The position numbers and the translations under genes were made by a program. Below, piece after piece: positions 25,665-38,267 of a stretch of 64,000 nt of DNA. Numbering within the stretch: the stretch's first letter is position 1; the number at the start of each line of letters is the position of its first letter. The stretch covers positions 95,138-159,137 of the forward strand of contig NZ_VZII01000016.1 in the NCBI RefSeq assembly GCF_009391885.1, given 5' to 3'. The DNA comes from Pseudomonas sp. MN1F. Its GTDB lineage: Bacteria > Pseudomonadota > Gammaproteobacteria > Pseudomonadales > Pseudomonadaceae. Below the pieces are notes generated by a model. The model was given only the letters and a program-made list of their open reading frames with translations, was not told where the DNA came from and did not search any database.

Positions 25665-26651
25665 ATGCGTGCAGTCAAGAATCTCCTCGTCCTCTACACC
25701 GGGGGCACCATCGGCATGCTCGAAACCGCCGAAGGCCTGGCGCCAGCCGGTGGTTTCGACGCGCGGATGCGCGAACACCTGGCCCAGCTGAGCGATGCGC
25801 CCCAAGTGCATTGGACACTGCAGGAAATGAGCCCGCTGCTCGATAGCGCCAACATGCAGCAGCACAACTGGCTGGCAATGCGCGATTCCATCGTCGCGGC
25901 AGTGGACGCGGGCCATGACGGCGTGCTGGTGCTGCATGGCACCGATAGCCTCGCCTACAGTGCTGCGGCGCTGTCGTTCCTGCTGCTGGGCCTGCCGGTA
26001 CCGGTGCTGCTGACCGGCTCGATGCTGCCGGCCGGGGCGCCAGGCAGCGATGCCTGGGACAACCTGTGCGGGGCCTTGCGCCTGGTCGAACAGGGCCTGG
26101 AGGATGGCGTGCAGCTGTACTTCCATGGCCAGCTGCTGCATGGCTGCCGGGCCTCGAAGCTGCGCAGCGAGGCCTTCGACGCCTTCGCCGCGCTGCCGCG
26201 CCATCGTGAAGGCGAGCGTGCCGCCGATCTGCCTGCCGCCCTGAGCTATCGCCAGCAGCGCCAGCCGGTCAACCTGGCAGTGATGCCGGTGTTCCCGGGC
26301 TTGCAAGCCGGGCATCTGAAGGGGCTGCTCGACAGCGGCGTGCAAGGCTTGCTGCTGGAGTGCTATGGCAGTGGCACCGGGCCGTCGGATGACCTGGCGT
26401 TGCTGGAGGTGCTGCGTGCAGCGCGCCAGCGCGGTGTGCTGCTGACGGCCATCAGCCAGTGCCCGGAAGGTTCGGTAGTGTTCGATACCTATGCGGCGGG
26501 CAATCGCCTGCGTACGGCCGGGCTGGTCAGTGCAGGCGGCATGACCCGTGAGGCGGCGTTGGGCAAGATGTTTGCGCTGCTGGGTGCGGGGCTGGATGTG
26601 GATGCGGCGGAGCAATGGTTCGCGCTGGATCTTTGCGGGGAGCGCGCCTAA
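25665..26651 (+). CDS. L-asparaginase (type I-like)
   Basis: The protein has 328 residues. I prefer the ATG at 25665 (CGGA eight bases upstream) over one nine bases earlier. The first active-site Thr is in LVLYTGGTIGM and the second in VLVLHGTDSLAYSAAALSF. It has no signal peptide, so it is cytoplasmic. It hydrolyses asparagine to aspartate and ammonia. It ends 11 bases before the 3' end of the antisense tRNA-Sec gene. Confidence 0.92.
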   Translation: MRAVKNLLVLYTGGTIGMLETAEGLAPAGGFDARMREHLAQLSDAPQVHWTLQEMSPLLDSANMQQHNWLAMRDSIVAAVDAGHDGVLVLHGTDSLAYSAAALSFLLLGLPVPVLLTGSMLPAGAPGSDAWDNLCGALRLVEQGLEDGVQLYFHGQLLHGCRASKLRSEAFDAFAALPRHREGERAADLPAALSYRQQRQPVNLAVMPVFPGLQAGHLKGLLDSGVQGLLLECYGSGTGPSDDLALLEVLRAARQRGVLLTAISQCPEGSVVFDTYAAGNRLRTAGLVSAGGMTREAALGKMFALLGAGLDVDAAEQWFALDLCGERA

Positions 26652-26662
26652 ACCCGGGAAAA

Positions 26663-26758
26663 TGGCGGAAGGCAGCGGGAGTCGAACCTGCCCGGGAACG
26701 GCTGCCGTCCCCAACCGGGTTTGAAGCCCGGCCGCGCCACCGGGCGCGATTGCCTTCC
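26663..26758 (-). tRNA. selC: Selenocysteine tRNA, anticodon TCA
   Basis: Read on the minus strand the gene is GGAAGGCA... with an eight-pair acceptor stem (GGAAGGCA/TGCCTTCC), G discriminator and encoded CCA, an anticodon arm CCGGGCTTCAAACCCGG with anticodon TCA, a long variable arm, and the T-loop GGTTCGACTC. The eight-pair acceptor and long variable arm are diagnostic for tRNA-Sec. It is six bases after the selB stop, so selA-selB-selC are likely one transcript. Confidence 0.97.
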
Positions 26759-26764
26759 TTGAAC

Positions 26765-30242
<3,478 letters not shown>

Positions 30243-30266
30243 GACTCGGTATTACAGTGTAGACAC

Positions 30267-31193
30267 TCACCCACTACCCGGCGCGAGCATCAGGTTGGGT
30301 GCCAGGCGATGGAAGCCCTCCTCGTCCAGGCGAATATCCAGCGCCAGGCTGGCCAGGTCGTCGGCCAGTGGCTCTGCCGCCGCATCGTTTTCCAGATAAT
30401 TCTGCTTCAGGTAGCTTTCGCATTCCGGGCAGCACTCGGCCCGTAGCGGCGCCTTGCCCGGCGCGTGCCGGTCGTCTTCGAGGCTGGTGTAACGCAAATC
30501 CTTGCTCGACTCGCAATACACGCATTTGACCCGCACCACATGCCACTCACAGGCACACAGGGAACAGGCCAGGTAACGCAGGCCGTTGTGCTTGCCGCGG
30601 TTGCGCACTACCCCGGCCATGGCCGGCGAACCACAGGCCGGGCACTGCGCCAGACTACCGGCTGGCTTGAGTTCAGGGGCTGGCAGCGCCAGCAACCAGC
30701 TCGACCAGGCGGCCTGCAAAGCGGCGCCAATGAACGGTACCAGTGCCGCCGGCACCGCATCGTATTGCCCGCCGAGCAAGGCGATGCCCCAGCCCTTGCG
30801 CTGGCTATCGTCACTGTCGCGCAGGGCTTGCAGCGCCTCACCCAGCGCGCCACTGGCCTCGCTGTCGAAGTGCGTGAGCAAGGCCTGCAACCAGACCAGC
30901 CACGGCCCCTCACGCACCAGGCTGTCGGCTGCCAACGGCGGCAGACCATGACTTATGCACAGGCGCTGACGCTCCTCAGCCACCGGCAAACCGCCGGGAG
31001 GGTTATCCACAAGCTGCTGCTGGACGCTGCACAGCTGAGCGATCAGCAGCAGGTAGTCGCCAAGCGCATTGCCCTCAGCCAGGTGTTCCAGGCGCGCTGC
31101 GCGCAGTGCAAACAGATTGGCAGGCGGCAGATGCAGAAACGGCGGCATCACTGCCGACGCTTCGATCTGCCCGGGTTCGAGAATCGTGCTCAA
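30267..31193 (-). CDS. fdhE: Formate dehydrogenase accessory protein FdhE
   Basis: The protein has 308 residues. FdhE is a rubredoxin-like iron protein needed for activity of membrane formate dehydrogenases. Four CxxC knuckles are visible in the C-terminal half: CPACGSP, CSLCACEW, CVYCESS and CPECESY. It follows fdnI by a few bases, so it belongs to the fdn operon. Confidence 0.95.
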   Translation of the reverse strand: MSTILEPGQIEASAVMPPFLHLPPANLFALRAARLEHLAEGNALGDYLLLIAQLCSVQQQLVDNPPGGLPVAEERQRLCISHGLPPLAADSLVREGPWLVWLQALLTHFDSEASGALGEALQALRDSDDSQRKGWGIALLGGQYDAVPAALVPFIGAALQAAWSSWLLALPAPELKPAGSLAQCPACGSPAMAGVVRNRGKHNGLRYLACSLCACEWHVVRVKCVYCESSKDLRYTSLEDDRHAPGKAPLRAECCPECESYLKQNYLENDAAAEPLADDLASLALDIRLDEEGFHRLAPNLMLAPGSG

Positions 31194-31197
31194 GCGC

Positions 31198-31854
31198 TCA
31201 TCCTTCTTTTCGTCCGTGATTGCCCGGCGTCTTGTCGCCGGTCACTTCGCGGTACCACAACTCATGGTGCTTGCGTGCCCAGGCGCGGCTGACCCAGCCA
31301 TGCAGCATGGCGCCGATCGAGCCCTTGATCCAGATACCGGCGTAGATGTGCACGATGATGCTGAGGATCAGCACGAACGCCGCCAGGGCATGGGCCAGCG
31401 CCGACAGGCGAATGACCTCGATACCGAACAGCTGGCTGAAATACGCGCGCCAGATCACCACGCCGCTGAGCAGCAACACCAACATGCACGCCAGCAGGGT
31501 CCAGAACAACAGCTTCTGCCCGGCGTTGTACTTGCCGATCGGCGGCACGCCCTCCTCCTTGTTCAGCATCACCCGGTCCACGCGGCGCAGCCACAGGCGG
31601 TCGTTGGCGGTGATGAAGTTGGCGCGCCAGAAGCGCAGCACCAAGCCGAGGAAGAACACGAACATCGCCACGCCCAGGAACGGGTGCAGGATGCGCGTCC
31701 ATGGCCCGCCGCCGAACAGATGGCTGAGCCAGAACAGTGCCGGGTGGAACAGCGCCAGCCCGGAGAGCCCCGCCGTCATGAACAGGATGGCGACGATCCA
31801 GTGGTTGGTCCGCTCGTTGGCGTTGTAGCGCAGGATGGGTTTGTTGTCGTTCAT
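31198..31854 (-). CDS. fdnI: Formate dehydrogenase-N gamma subunit, cytochrome b556
   Basis: The protein has 218 residues and four TM helices (about 17-35, 55-77, 113-133 and 150-170). It anchors the enzyme and passes electrons from FdnH through two haem b to quinone. Candidate haem His residues are in [24 protein letters not shown] and [13 protein letters not shown]. Its start overlaps the fdnH stop by four bases. Confidence 0.95.
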   Translation of the reverse strand: MNDNKPILRYNANERTNHWIVAILFMTAGLSGLALFHPALFWLSHLFGGGPWTRILHPFLGVAMFVFFLGLVLRFWRANFITANDRLWLRRVDRVMLNKEEGVPPIGKYNAGQKLLFWTLLACMLVLLLSGVVIWRAYFSQLFGIEVIRLSALAHALAAFVLILSIIVHIYAGIWIKGSIGAMLHGWVSRAWARKHHELWYREVTGDKTPGNHGRKEG

Positions 31855-32801
31855 GGCCGCTGCTCCCCTTGCCCACCGGGCTTGGTCGGGTCATAGACAT
31901 GCACCGCAGGGTCCACCTGATGCACGCTTTCGTCCGGCGGTGTGGGGTGTTCGTCCTCTTCCACCCGCTGCGGGCCAACCCGCACGTAGTGGAAGAACCC
32001 GGCCAGCACCGCAGCGCCCATGGCCAGCAGCGCCAGGGGCTTGGTGAAGCCCTTCCACAACCCCACCAGCGGGCTGATTACCGGCTGGTCCGGCAGGCCG
32101 GCATACAGTTTCGGCGTGTCGGCATGGTGCAGTACATACATCACGTGGGTGCCGCCGACGCCGTCCGGATCGTACAGCCCGGCCTGGTCGTAACCGCGCG
32201 ACTTGAGGTCGACGATGCGCTCGGCGGCATGCACCTTCATCTCGTCCTTGCTGCCGAACACGATCGCCCCGGTCGGGCAGGTCTTCACGCAGGCCGGCTC
32301 CAGGCCCACGCTCACCCGGTCGGAACACAGGGTGCACTTGTACGCCTTGTGGTCCTTCTGCGAGATGCGCGGGATGTTGAACGGGCAGCCGGTGATGCAG
32401 TAGCCACAGCCGATGCAGTGGTCCTGGTTGAAGTCGACGATGCCGTTGGCGTGCTTGATGATCGCGCCCGGGCTCGGGCAGGCCTTCAGGCAGCCTGGGT
32501 CGGCGCAGTGCATGCAGCCGTCCTTGCGGATCAGCCACTCCAGGTTGCCGTCGTCGCGCTCATGCTCGGTGAAACGCATCAGGGTCCAGGTCTCGGCGGT
32601 GAGGTCCTGGGGATTGTCGTAGGTGCCGTGGTTGTGGCCGACCTCGTCACGCAACTCGTTCCACTCCGAACACGCCACCTGGCAGGCCTTGCAACCGATG
32701 CACTTGGTGGTGTCGATCAGCTTGGCGACCTCTTCCAGCTGGCGTACCGAAGGCGGAACGGTGGTGGTGGCCGAGCGGGCGATGATGTCTTGGCTGGCCA
32801 T
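31851..32801 (-). CDS. fdnH: Formate dehydrogenase-N beta subunit (iron-sulfur)
   Basis: The protein has 316 residues. Four [4Fe-4S] binding sites are read from the Cys motifs [35 protein letters not shown] and [16 protein letters not shown]. One TM helix (about 260-280, [20 protein letters not shown]) anchors it on the periplasmic side. Its ATG shares a base with the fdnG stop. Confidence 0.97.
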   Translation of the reverse strand: MASQDIIARSATTTVPPSVRQLEEVAKLIDTTKCIGCKACQVACSEWNELRDEVGHNHGTYDNPQDLTAETWTLMRFTEHERDDGNLEWLIRKDGCMHCADPGCLKACPSPGAIIKHANGIVDFNQDHCIGCGYCITGCPFNIPRISQKDHKAYKCTLCSDRVSVGLEPACVKTCPTGAIVFGSKDEMKVHAAERIVDLKSRGYDQAGLYDPDGVGGTHVMYVLHHADTPKLYAGLPDQPVISPLVGLWKGFTKPLALLAMGAAVLAGFFHYVRVGPQRVEEDEHPTPPDESVHQVDPAVHVYDPTKPGGQGEQRP

Positions 32802-35800
32802 CAGAGTTTCTCCACTTTGACGAGGAACGACTTGGACTCCGGCGTCTGGGTGTTGCCGTCACCGAGGAACGGCACCAGGGTGTTGGTCAGGTAGCCATGC
32901 CGCGTGGTCCCGGTGAAGCCCCAGTGCAGCGGGATGCCGATCTGGTGCACGGTCTGGTTGTTGACCTGCAGCGGGCGAATCCGCTTGGTCACCACCGCCA
33001 CCGCATCGATGTGCCCACGCTTGCTCGACACCCGCACCCGGTCACCGGCCTTGATGCCTTTCTCGTTGGCCAGCACCTCGCCGATCTCGACGAACTGCTC
33101 GGGCTGGGCGATGGCGTTGAGGCGGCAGTGCTTGCTCCAGAAGTGGAAGTGCTCGGTCAGCCGGTAGGTGGTCGCCGCGTACGGGAACTCGTCGTGCGTG
33201 CCGAGGGTGTCCCACACCGAATCGAAGATCCGCCCGGCCGGGTTGCTGGTGGCCTTCTTGTTCTGCGGGTGCAGCGGGTTGATGCCAATCGGCGTCTCGA
33301 ACGGCTCGTAGTGCTCGGGGAACGGGCCTTCGGCCATCTTGTCGATGGCGAAGAAGCGCGCCACGCCTTCGGGGTTCATGATGAACGGGTTCATCCCCGC
33401 TTCTGGCGGCGAGTCGACCTTGAAGTCGGGCACGTCGGTGCCGGTCCAGGCCTTGCCGTTCCACCACACCAGGCGCTTCTTCTCCGGGTCCCACGGCTTG
33501 CCTTGCGGGTCGCTGGAGGCGCGGTTATAGAGGATGCGGCGGTTGGCCGGCCAGGCCCAGGCCCAGTTCTGCACCTGGTGCATGCCATACGGGTCGCTGT
33601 TGTCGCGGCGGGCCATCTGGTTGCCCTGCTCGGTCCAGCAGCCGGCGAAGATCCAGCAGCCGGACGCGGTGCTGCCGTCGTCCTTGAGCTGGCCGAAGCC
33701 TGCCAGCTGCTGGCCGGCCTTGAGCGTGGCACCGCTGGCGTCGGTGAAGTCGGTGACCGCCCAGCCGTTCATCTCCTTGGCCAGCTCCTCCGGCGACGGC
33801 TCTTCAGGGATCTTGTACGGCCAGCTGATGTTCATTATCGCATCAGGGTAGGCACCACCTTCGGCCTGGTAACGATGACGCAGGCGCATGAACAGCTCGC
33901 TCATGATCTGCACGTCGGTGCGGGTCTCGCCCGGGCCATCGGCGCCTTTCCAGTGCCACTGCAGCCAGCGGCTGCTGTTGACCAGCGAGCCATCTTCCTC
34001 GGCGAAGCAGGTGGTGGGCAGGCGGATCACCTCGGTCTGGATATTGGCCGTGTCGACATCGTTGAACGGCCCGGCATTACGCCAGAACTCCGAAGTCTCG
34101 GTGGCCAGCGGATCCATGATCACCAGCCACTTGAGCTTGCCGAGCGCCGCGGTAACGCGGTTCTTGTCCGGCAGCGCGGCGATCGGGTTGAAGCCCTGGC
34201 ACATGTAGCCGTTGACCTTGCCCTGGCTCATCATTTCGAACATGCGCAGCACGTCGTACGCCGGCACATCGAGCTTGGGCAGCCAGTCATAGCCCCAGTT
34301 GTTTTCCGCCGTGGCGTTGGGCCCGTACCAGGCCTTCATCAGGCTCACGTGGAACTTGCCGTAGTTCTGCCAGTACGACAGCTGCCCCGGGCGCAGCGGC
34401 TTGGAAGCGCGCTTGTCGATGTAGGTGGCGTAGTCCTGCTCGGCGTCGCCAGCCAGGGTCAGGTAACCCGGCAACGAGTTGGACAGCAGGCCGAGGTCGG
34501 TCAGGCCCTGGATGTTGGAGTGCCCGCGCAGGGCGTTGACCCCGCCGCCAGGCATGCCGACGTTGCCCAGCAGCAGCTGGACCATGGCCGCACTGCGGAT
34601 GATCTGAGCGCCAATGGAGTGCTGCGTCCAGCCGAGTGCGTAGAGGATCGTCATGGTCTTGCCCGGTACCGAGCAGGTGGCGATCTCCTCCCAGACCTTC
34701 ATCATGGCGTCCTGCGGCATGCCGCAGGTCATGCTGGCCAGTTCCGGGGTGTAGCGGCTGTAGTGCTGCTTCATCAGCTGGTAAACGCAGCGTGGATGCT
34801 GCAGGGTCGGGTCGACCTTGGCGAAGCCGTCCTCGCCCAGCTCGTAGCCCCAGCCGGATTTATCCGCATACACGCGCTTGGCCTCGTCGTAGCCGCTGAA
34901 CAGCCCGTCCTCGAAGCCATAGCCTTCTTTGACGATGAACGATACGTCGGTGTAGTTGCGCACGTACTCGTGCTGGATCTTGTCGTTGCTCAGCAGGTAA
35001 TTGATCAGCCCGCCCATGAAGGCGATGTCGGTACCGGTACGGATCGGCGCGTAGTAGTCCGCCACCGAAGCGGTACGGGTAAACCGTGGGTCGACCACGA
35101 TCAGCCGCGCCTGGTTGTGCGCCTTGGCCTCGGTCACCCATTTGAAGCCGCACGGATGCGCTTCTGCTGCGTTGCCACCCATCACCAGGACCAGATTCGC
35201 GTTGGCGATATCGGACCAGTGGTTGGTCATGGCGCCACGGCCGTACGTCGGGGCAAGACTTGCCACCGTCGGGCCATGTCAGACACGTGCCTGGTTATCG
35301 AACCCCAGCATGCCTGTAGCGCGGACGACCTTGTGGGTCAGGTAGCCAGCCTCGCTGGAGGCGGCGGAAGCAGCTAGGAAACCGGTGGTGAGCCAGCGGT
35401 TTACCGTTTGTCCCTGGGCGTTCTTCTCGATGAAGTTGGCGTCGCGGTCCTTTTTCATCAGGTCGGCAACGCGGTCGAGCGCCTCGTCCCAGCTGACCCG
35501 CACCCACTCGTTGCTGCCCGGCTTGCGCATTTCGGGGTACTTGAGGCGGCTCGGGCTGTGGATAAAGTCGAGCAGCCCGGCGCCTTTCGGGCACAGGGTG
35601 CCGCGGTTGACCGGGTGATCGGCGTCGCCTTCGATGTGGATGATGTTCTGTTTGACGTTCTTGCCCGCATCACCCTGGCTGTACATGATCAGGCCGCAGC
35701 CGACCGAGCAGTAGGGGCAGGTGTTGCGGGTTTCTTTGGTGTGCGCCAGCTTGAAGTGACGCACCTGCTCGGCGAAGGCCGGCGTCGGGGCCATGCCCAA

Positions 35801-35869
35801 CGCCGCCAGGCTCGAGCCTCCAAGGCCGACGGCGGCGACCTTGAAGAACTGCCGACGGTTGAGATCCAT
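32801..35869 (-). CDS. fdnG: Formate dehydrogenase-N alpha subunit, selenoprotein (in-frame UGA = Sec)
   Basis: The full product is 1022 residues if the TGA at 35279-35281 (codon 197) is read as selenocysteine. Without read-through the frame is broken into two pieces. The context [21 protein letters not shown] is the active-site loop of FdnG, where Sec binds Mo. The N-terminus is a twin-arginine signal ([18 protein letters not shown]) and C51, C54 and C58 start the [4Fe-4S] site (CPYCSVGCG). The start at 35869 has AGGAG six bases upstream. It oxidises formate in the periplasm. The SECIS hairpin is adjacent, and selA, selB and selC are downstream. Confidence 0.97.
35240..35281 (-). promoter_or_regulatory. 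fdnG: SECIS element downstream of the fdnG UGA
   Basis: Right after the UGA, the mRNA folds with a core stem GGCA-AGUCU-UGCC at 35252-35264 and outer pairs around it (CGG...CCG). The GGCAAGUCUUGCC apex resembles the SelB-binding loop of E. coli fdhF/fdnG SECIS, where a G-U-C loop is recognised. It lies in coding sequence 15-30 bases after the UGA, as bacterial SECIS must. Confidence 0.88.
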
Positions 35870-36119
35870 CGTGCACTCCTGATCAGATTTGGACGCACGG
35901 AACATGGCCGGCGCCTCTTGGTAGTCACGGTGGCGGCTTTTTGATGGCCGCCAATAGGTAAGACTAGTCAAGAATCGGGAAGGTGCGATGACGTGGGTCA
36001 GGGGTGTGGGGATTGATTGTGTCTGGGGGTTGCGTTGGGGGGGCCGGGTGTATGCCTTGAGTTCTGTAGCGCCTATGAGATCGAGCGCCGCCCGCGCGGC
36101 GCATCGCAGATAAATCCGC
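35870..36119. other. Upstream region of fdnG and end of the inserted segment
   Basis: The fdnG ribosome site AGGAG sits at 35876-35880. Bases 35938-35998 are similar to 38210-38249 (see the fdnG remnant). At 36068-36089 lies one copy of the 22-base inverted repeat that recurs at 36735-36756. No gene is visible. Confidence 0.6.
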
Positions 36120-36756
36120 TCACGTCGGCGTCGGTTCTGATGTACTCAATGAAATATTGAAGTCATCCTCGGCTATATAACGTATATCGACATGCTCTCT
36201 GGCGTCACTCCCATCCATGCCAATTATCTTGCAATGAGCAAGTAGAAACAGCTCTTGGCTTAGCTGATCTTCACCACGTATTTTTTTGGCCAAGGCCAAG
36301 AAAAGAACCCCCACCGACACGACAAGATGAGGGGCAATCTGCATGTGCTGTATGAGGCTCGGTCCAGAAAGACGGTTGTAGTAAATGGTCGACGGTCCAA
36401 ACACCCAGATACCAAGGCCCAATGCAGCTATCGCAAGACCTATAACCATAAGTACACCTGCACCGTGTCGCCTGTCAGCGCACTCCTCGGAGTGGACTTC
36501 ATAGGCATTGGAAAAGCCGGAGACCTGATAATTCTGCTTGCCTAGTTGAAGCTTTACTTCCTGCACAAGATTGCTATCCGATGCTTGCATGATCTACTCC
36601 TTTGAAAAGTAGATATTAAGCAATCGCGGCAACAGATAGTTGGCATAAGACCAATTTCAGAAATGTCCTACAACACCGAGACACGCAACTCGAATACGTC
36701 GATCCCGCATCCAGACGCATGCTTCAAGATGCGTGGCGCTCGATCTCATAGGCGCT
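36068..36756. repeat. 22-bp perfect inverted repeats flanking an orphan gene
   Basis: AGCGCCTATGAGATCGAGCG plus CC at 36068-36089 is the exact reverse complement of GGCGCTCGATCTCATAGGCG plus CT at 36735-36756. The left copy is followed by CGCCCGCGCGGCGCATCGC, a further GC hairpin typical of REP elements. The pair encloses the 156-residue membrane protein gene. They could be REP sequences or the ends of a small mobile unit. Confidence 0.75.
36120..36590 (-). CDS. Orphan membrane protein with two TM segments
   Basis: The protein has 156 residues. It starts with a strong AAAGGAG ribosome site six bases before the ATG. Two hydrophobic helices lie at about 45-66 (VLMVIGLAIAALGLGIWVFG) and 86-103 (HLVVSVGVLFLALAKK), leaving a C-terminal acidic tail of ~50 residues. 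The N-terminal ~40 residues are hydrophilic. I recognise no family. The sequence is visibly AT-richer than its neighbours and is flanked by the 22-base inverted repeats, which suggests acquisition. Confidence 0.75.
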   Translation of the reverse strand: MQASDSNLVQEVKLQLGKQNYQVSGFSNAYEVHSEECADRRHGAGVLMVIGLAIAALGLGIWVFGPSTIYYNRLSGPSLIQHMQIAPHLVVSVGVLFLALAKKIRGEDQLSQELFLLAHCKIIGMDGSDAREHVDIRYIAEDDFNISLSTSEPTPT

Positions 36757-36820
36757 GAACATGGTTTGGCGAATACCAAGGGCTCCTCTCTCATTTTGCT
36801 GACGTGCGCCACGAAAAATG
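36591..36820. other. AT-rich intergenic region
   Basis: The 230 bases hold the upstream region of the orphan membrane gene and the right inverted repeat (36735-36756). I see no gene and no terminator with a clear T-run. Confidence 0.5.
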
Positions 36821-37690
36821 TCACCCGTAAAGATGCAGAAGTACAGCCCCTATCAACACCAGACTGACCCCACCAATCTGAATGACTGACAGACGCTCGC
36901 GATAAAAGAAGAACCCCAGAATCGCGGCAATGCCGCCTGATAAGGTGCTGATGACAGTGACGACGGAAACCGAGCCATTGAGCGCACCCCAGGAGAACGC
37001 GGAGAAGCCGCCCAAGTTGAAAAGGCTCGCGCTACACAGTGAGGCAAAGGTTTTCAACCTGATCGTCGCGTGGTCCCGCAGCAACCTGAAGGCTTCAGGG
37101 ATGAGAAATATGACCCCCACTGCATAGCCCAGCGCCAACATGTTCACCGGCCCTAGCGCTGGCAAGGCGAACTTGCCCTGAATCCAGAAGCTGATGCCGT
37201 AAAGCATGGCCGCCAACAAGGCGAACGCTACAGATATCGTGCTGGTGGTCTTGCGCTCCAAATCACCTCCATGATCACTGCGACTAGCCAGTAAAACGCC
37301 GAAAAAGCAAACGAGAATTCCGCTCACCTGCCAGGCTGACAGCGCATCACCGCCCAGCCACGCCAGCAGGGTGGTAAAAACACCATACGAGGTGACCAGG
37401 GGGGCCACAACTGCAGTTTTGCCAACAGAAAAAGCCTTCGATAGCGCCAGCGCCCCCACTAGGGTACACAGAGAAGCTACTACGCCCAACCCTACTGCAC
37501 GCCATGGCGCAGAAATGAATTTTTCCCACTGGCTGGCAGAAATGACAACAATGATCGTCATTAACAAAAGCCCCAGTAACTGCCCGAAAAATACCGCCCG
37601 CTTGACCCCAACCGCTCGTGCGTTCACGCCGACCAAAAAGTCCGTCGCCCCCCAGAACGCCGCCGCTAACAACCCCATGAACACGTCCAC
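36821..37690 (-). CDS. DMT-superfamily (EamA/RhaT-like) permease
   Basis: The protein has 289 residues and ten TM helices arranged as two five-helix repeats (the second begins near TISVAFALLAAMLYGISFWI). I chose the GTG at 37690, which follows AAGGAA by seven bases; an ATG at 37765 would add 25 residues without a good ribosome site. The family exports metabolites such as amino acids or sugars. An 18-base palindrome lies about 130 bases upstream. Codon use is AT-tolerant, as in the orphan gene nearby. Confidence 0.83.
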   Translation of the reverse strand: MDVFMGLLAAAFWGATDFLVGVNARAVGVKRAVFFGQLLGLLLMTIIVVISASQWEKFISAPWRAVGLGVVASLCTLVGALALSKAFSVGKTAVVAPLVTSYGVFTTLLAWLGGDALSAWQVSGILVCFFGVLLASRSDHGGDLERKTTSTISVAFALLAAMLYGISFWIQGKFALPALGPVNMLALGYAVGVIFLIPEAFRLLRDHATIRLKTFASLCSASLFNLGGFSAFSWGALNGSVSVVTVISTLSGGIAAILGFFFYRERLSVIQIGGVSLVLIGAVLLHLYG

Positions 37691-37818
37691 TGCAACGTTC
37701 CTTATTATGACTTTCCCTGTTTCCCTCCAGACAGTAATCGGGATCATTCCAAAAATCAAACACATGGATAGGCTCGGACTTCATATTCCGGCACACTCTT
37801 GCGTGACCGCCGCTCGGC

Positions 37819-37836
37819 AATCCTATTAATAGGATT
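37819..37836. promoter_or_regulatory. Perfect 18-base palindrome upstream of the DMT transporter
   Basis: AATCCTATTAATAGGATT reads identically on both strands. It lies 129 bases from the transporter start, where an operator for a dimeric repressor could be. No regulator gene is beside it. Confidence 0.55.
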
Positions 37837-38109
37837 AGTCAATACAGCCAAAACAATAACAAGCATAAAAATAGCAATATAGGAACATTCCTACACGACC
37901 ATTCTCAGAACCCTACAGCGAGCGCCATCAATCTCAAAAGAACTTTCGTATTGATCAGCAAACCAACCCCAATGGAAACAGTTGGTTTCAATATCAATGC
38001 CAGGCGCCTACATAGGGCTCGGTAACTTTCCGAAAGTCCCTTCCCTCAGGAACAAGAACTACTCCCACTTGAAAGCATGCTGCTTCATTGGCGGACTTAT
38101 TGTAGTTTA

Positions 38110-38249
38110 GGTAGCCGCCTCACTGGAGGCGGCGGGTTGCGCATTCCTGGCGGCTTGAGGCGTCTTGGGCTGTGGATAAAGTTGAGTAGGCCCTATCCAC
38201 GGTGGCGCCCATGATGGCCATCATTCATCGAGAAAGCGCGATGACATAA
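38110..38249 (-). pseudogene. fdnG: Decayed partial copy of the fdnG 5' region
   Basis: 38110-38135 matches fdnG at 35341-35367 (26 of 27 with one gap), and 38133-38192 matches fdnG at 35519-35578 (about 49 of 60), including the shared 16-mer GGGCTGTGGATAAAGT. The DNA between these two fdnG parts is missing here. Beyond it, 38226-38249 resembles the fdnG upstream DNA near 35971-35996 (ATCG-GAA-G-GCGATGAC-T-GTC). It has stops and deletions and cannot encode protein. Confidence 0.8.
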
Positions 38250-38267
38250 GTCGTTGCGTACGGCGGG

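Larger units (their letters stand above)
37691..38267. other. Long intergenic region with palindrome and fdnG remnant
   Basis: Apart from the sites listed separately, the 577 bases are AT-rich (37840-38090), with no open frame I can support. They contain the promoter region of the DMT transporter at the left and a decayed duplicate of the fdnG 5' region at the right. Confidence 0.6.

Noticed and set aside
32897..35377. An 826-residue plus-strand open frame over fdnG
   Set aside because: It is the shadow of fdnG; fdnG has the molybdopterin/Fe-S motifs.
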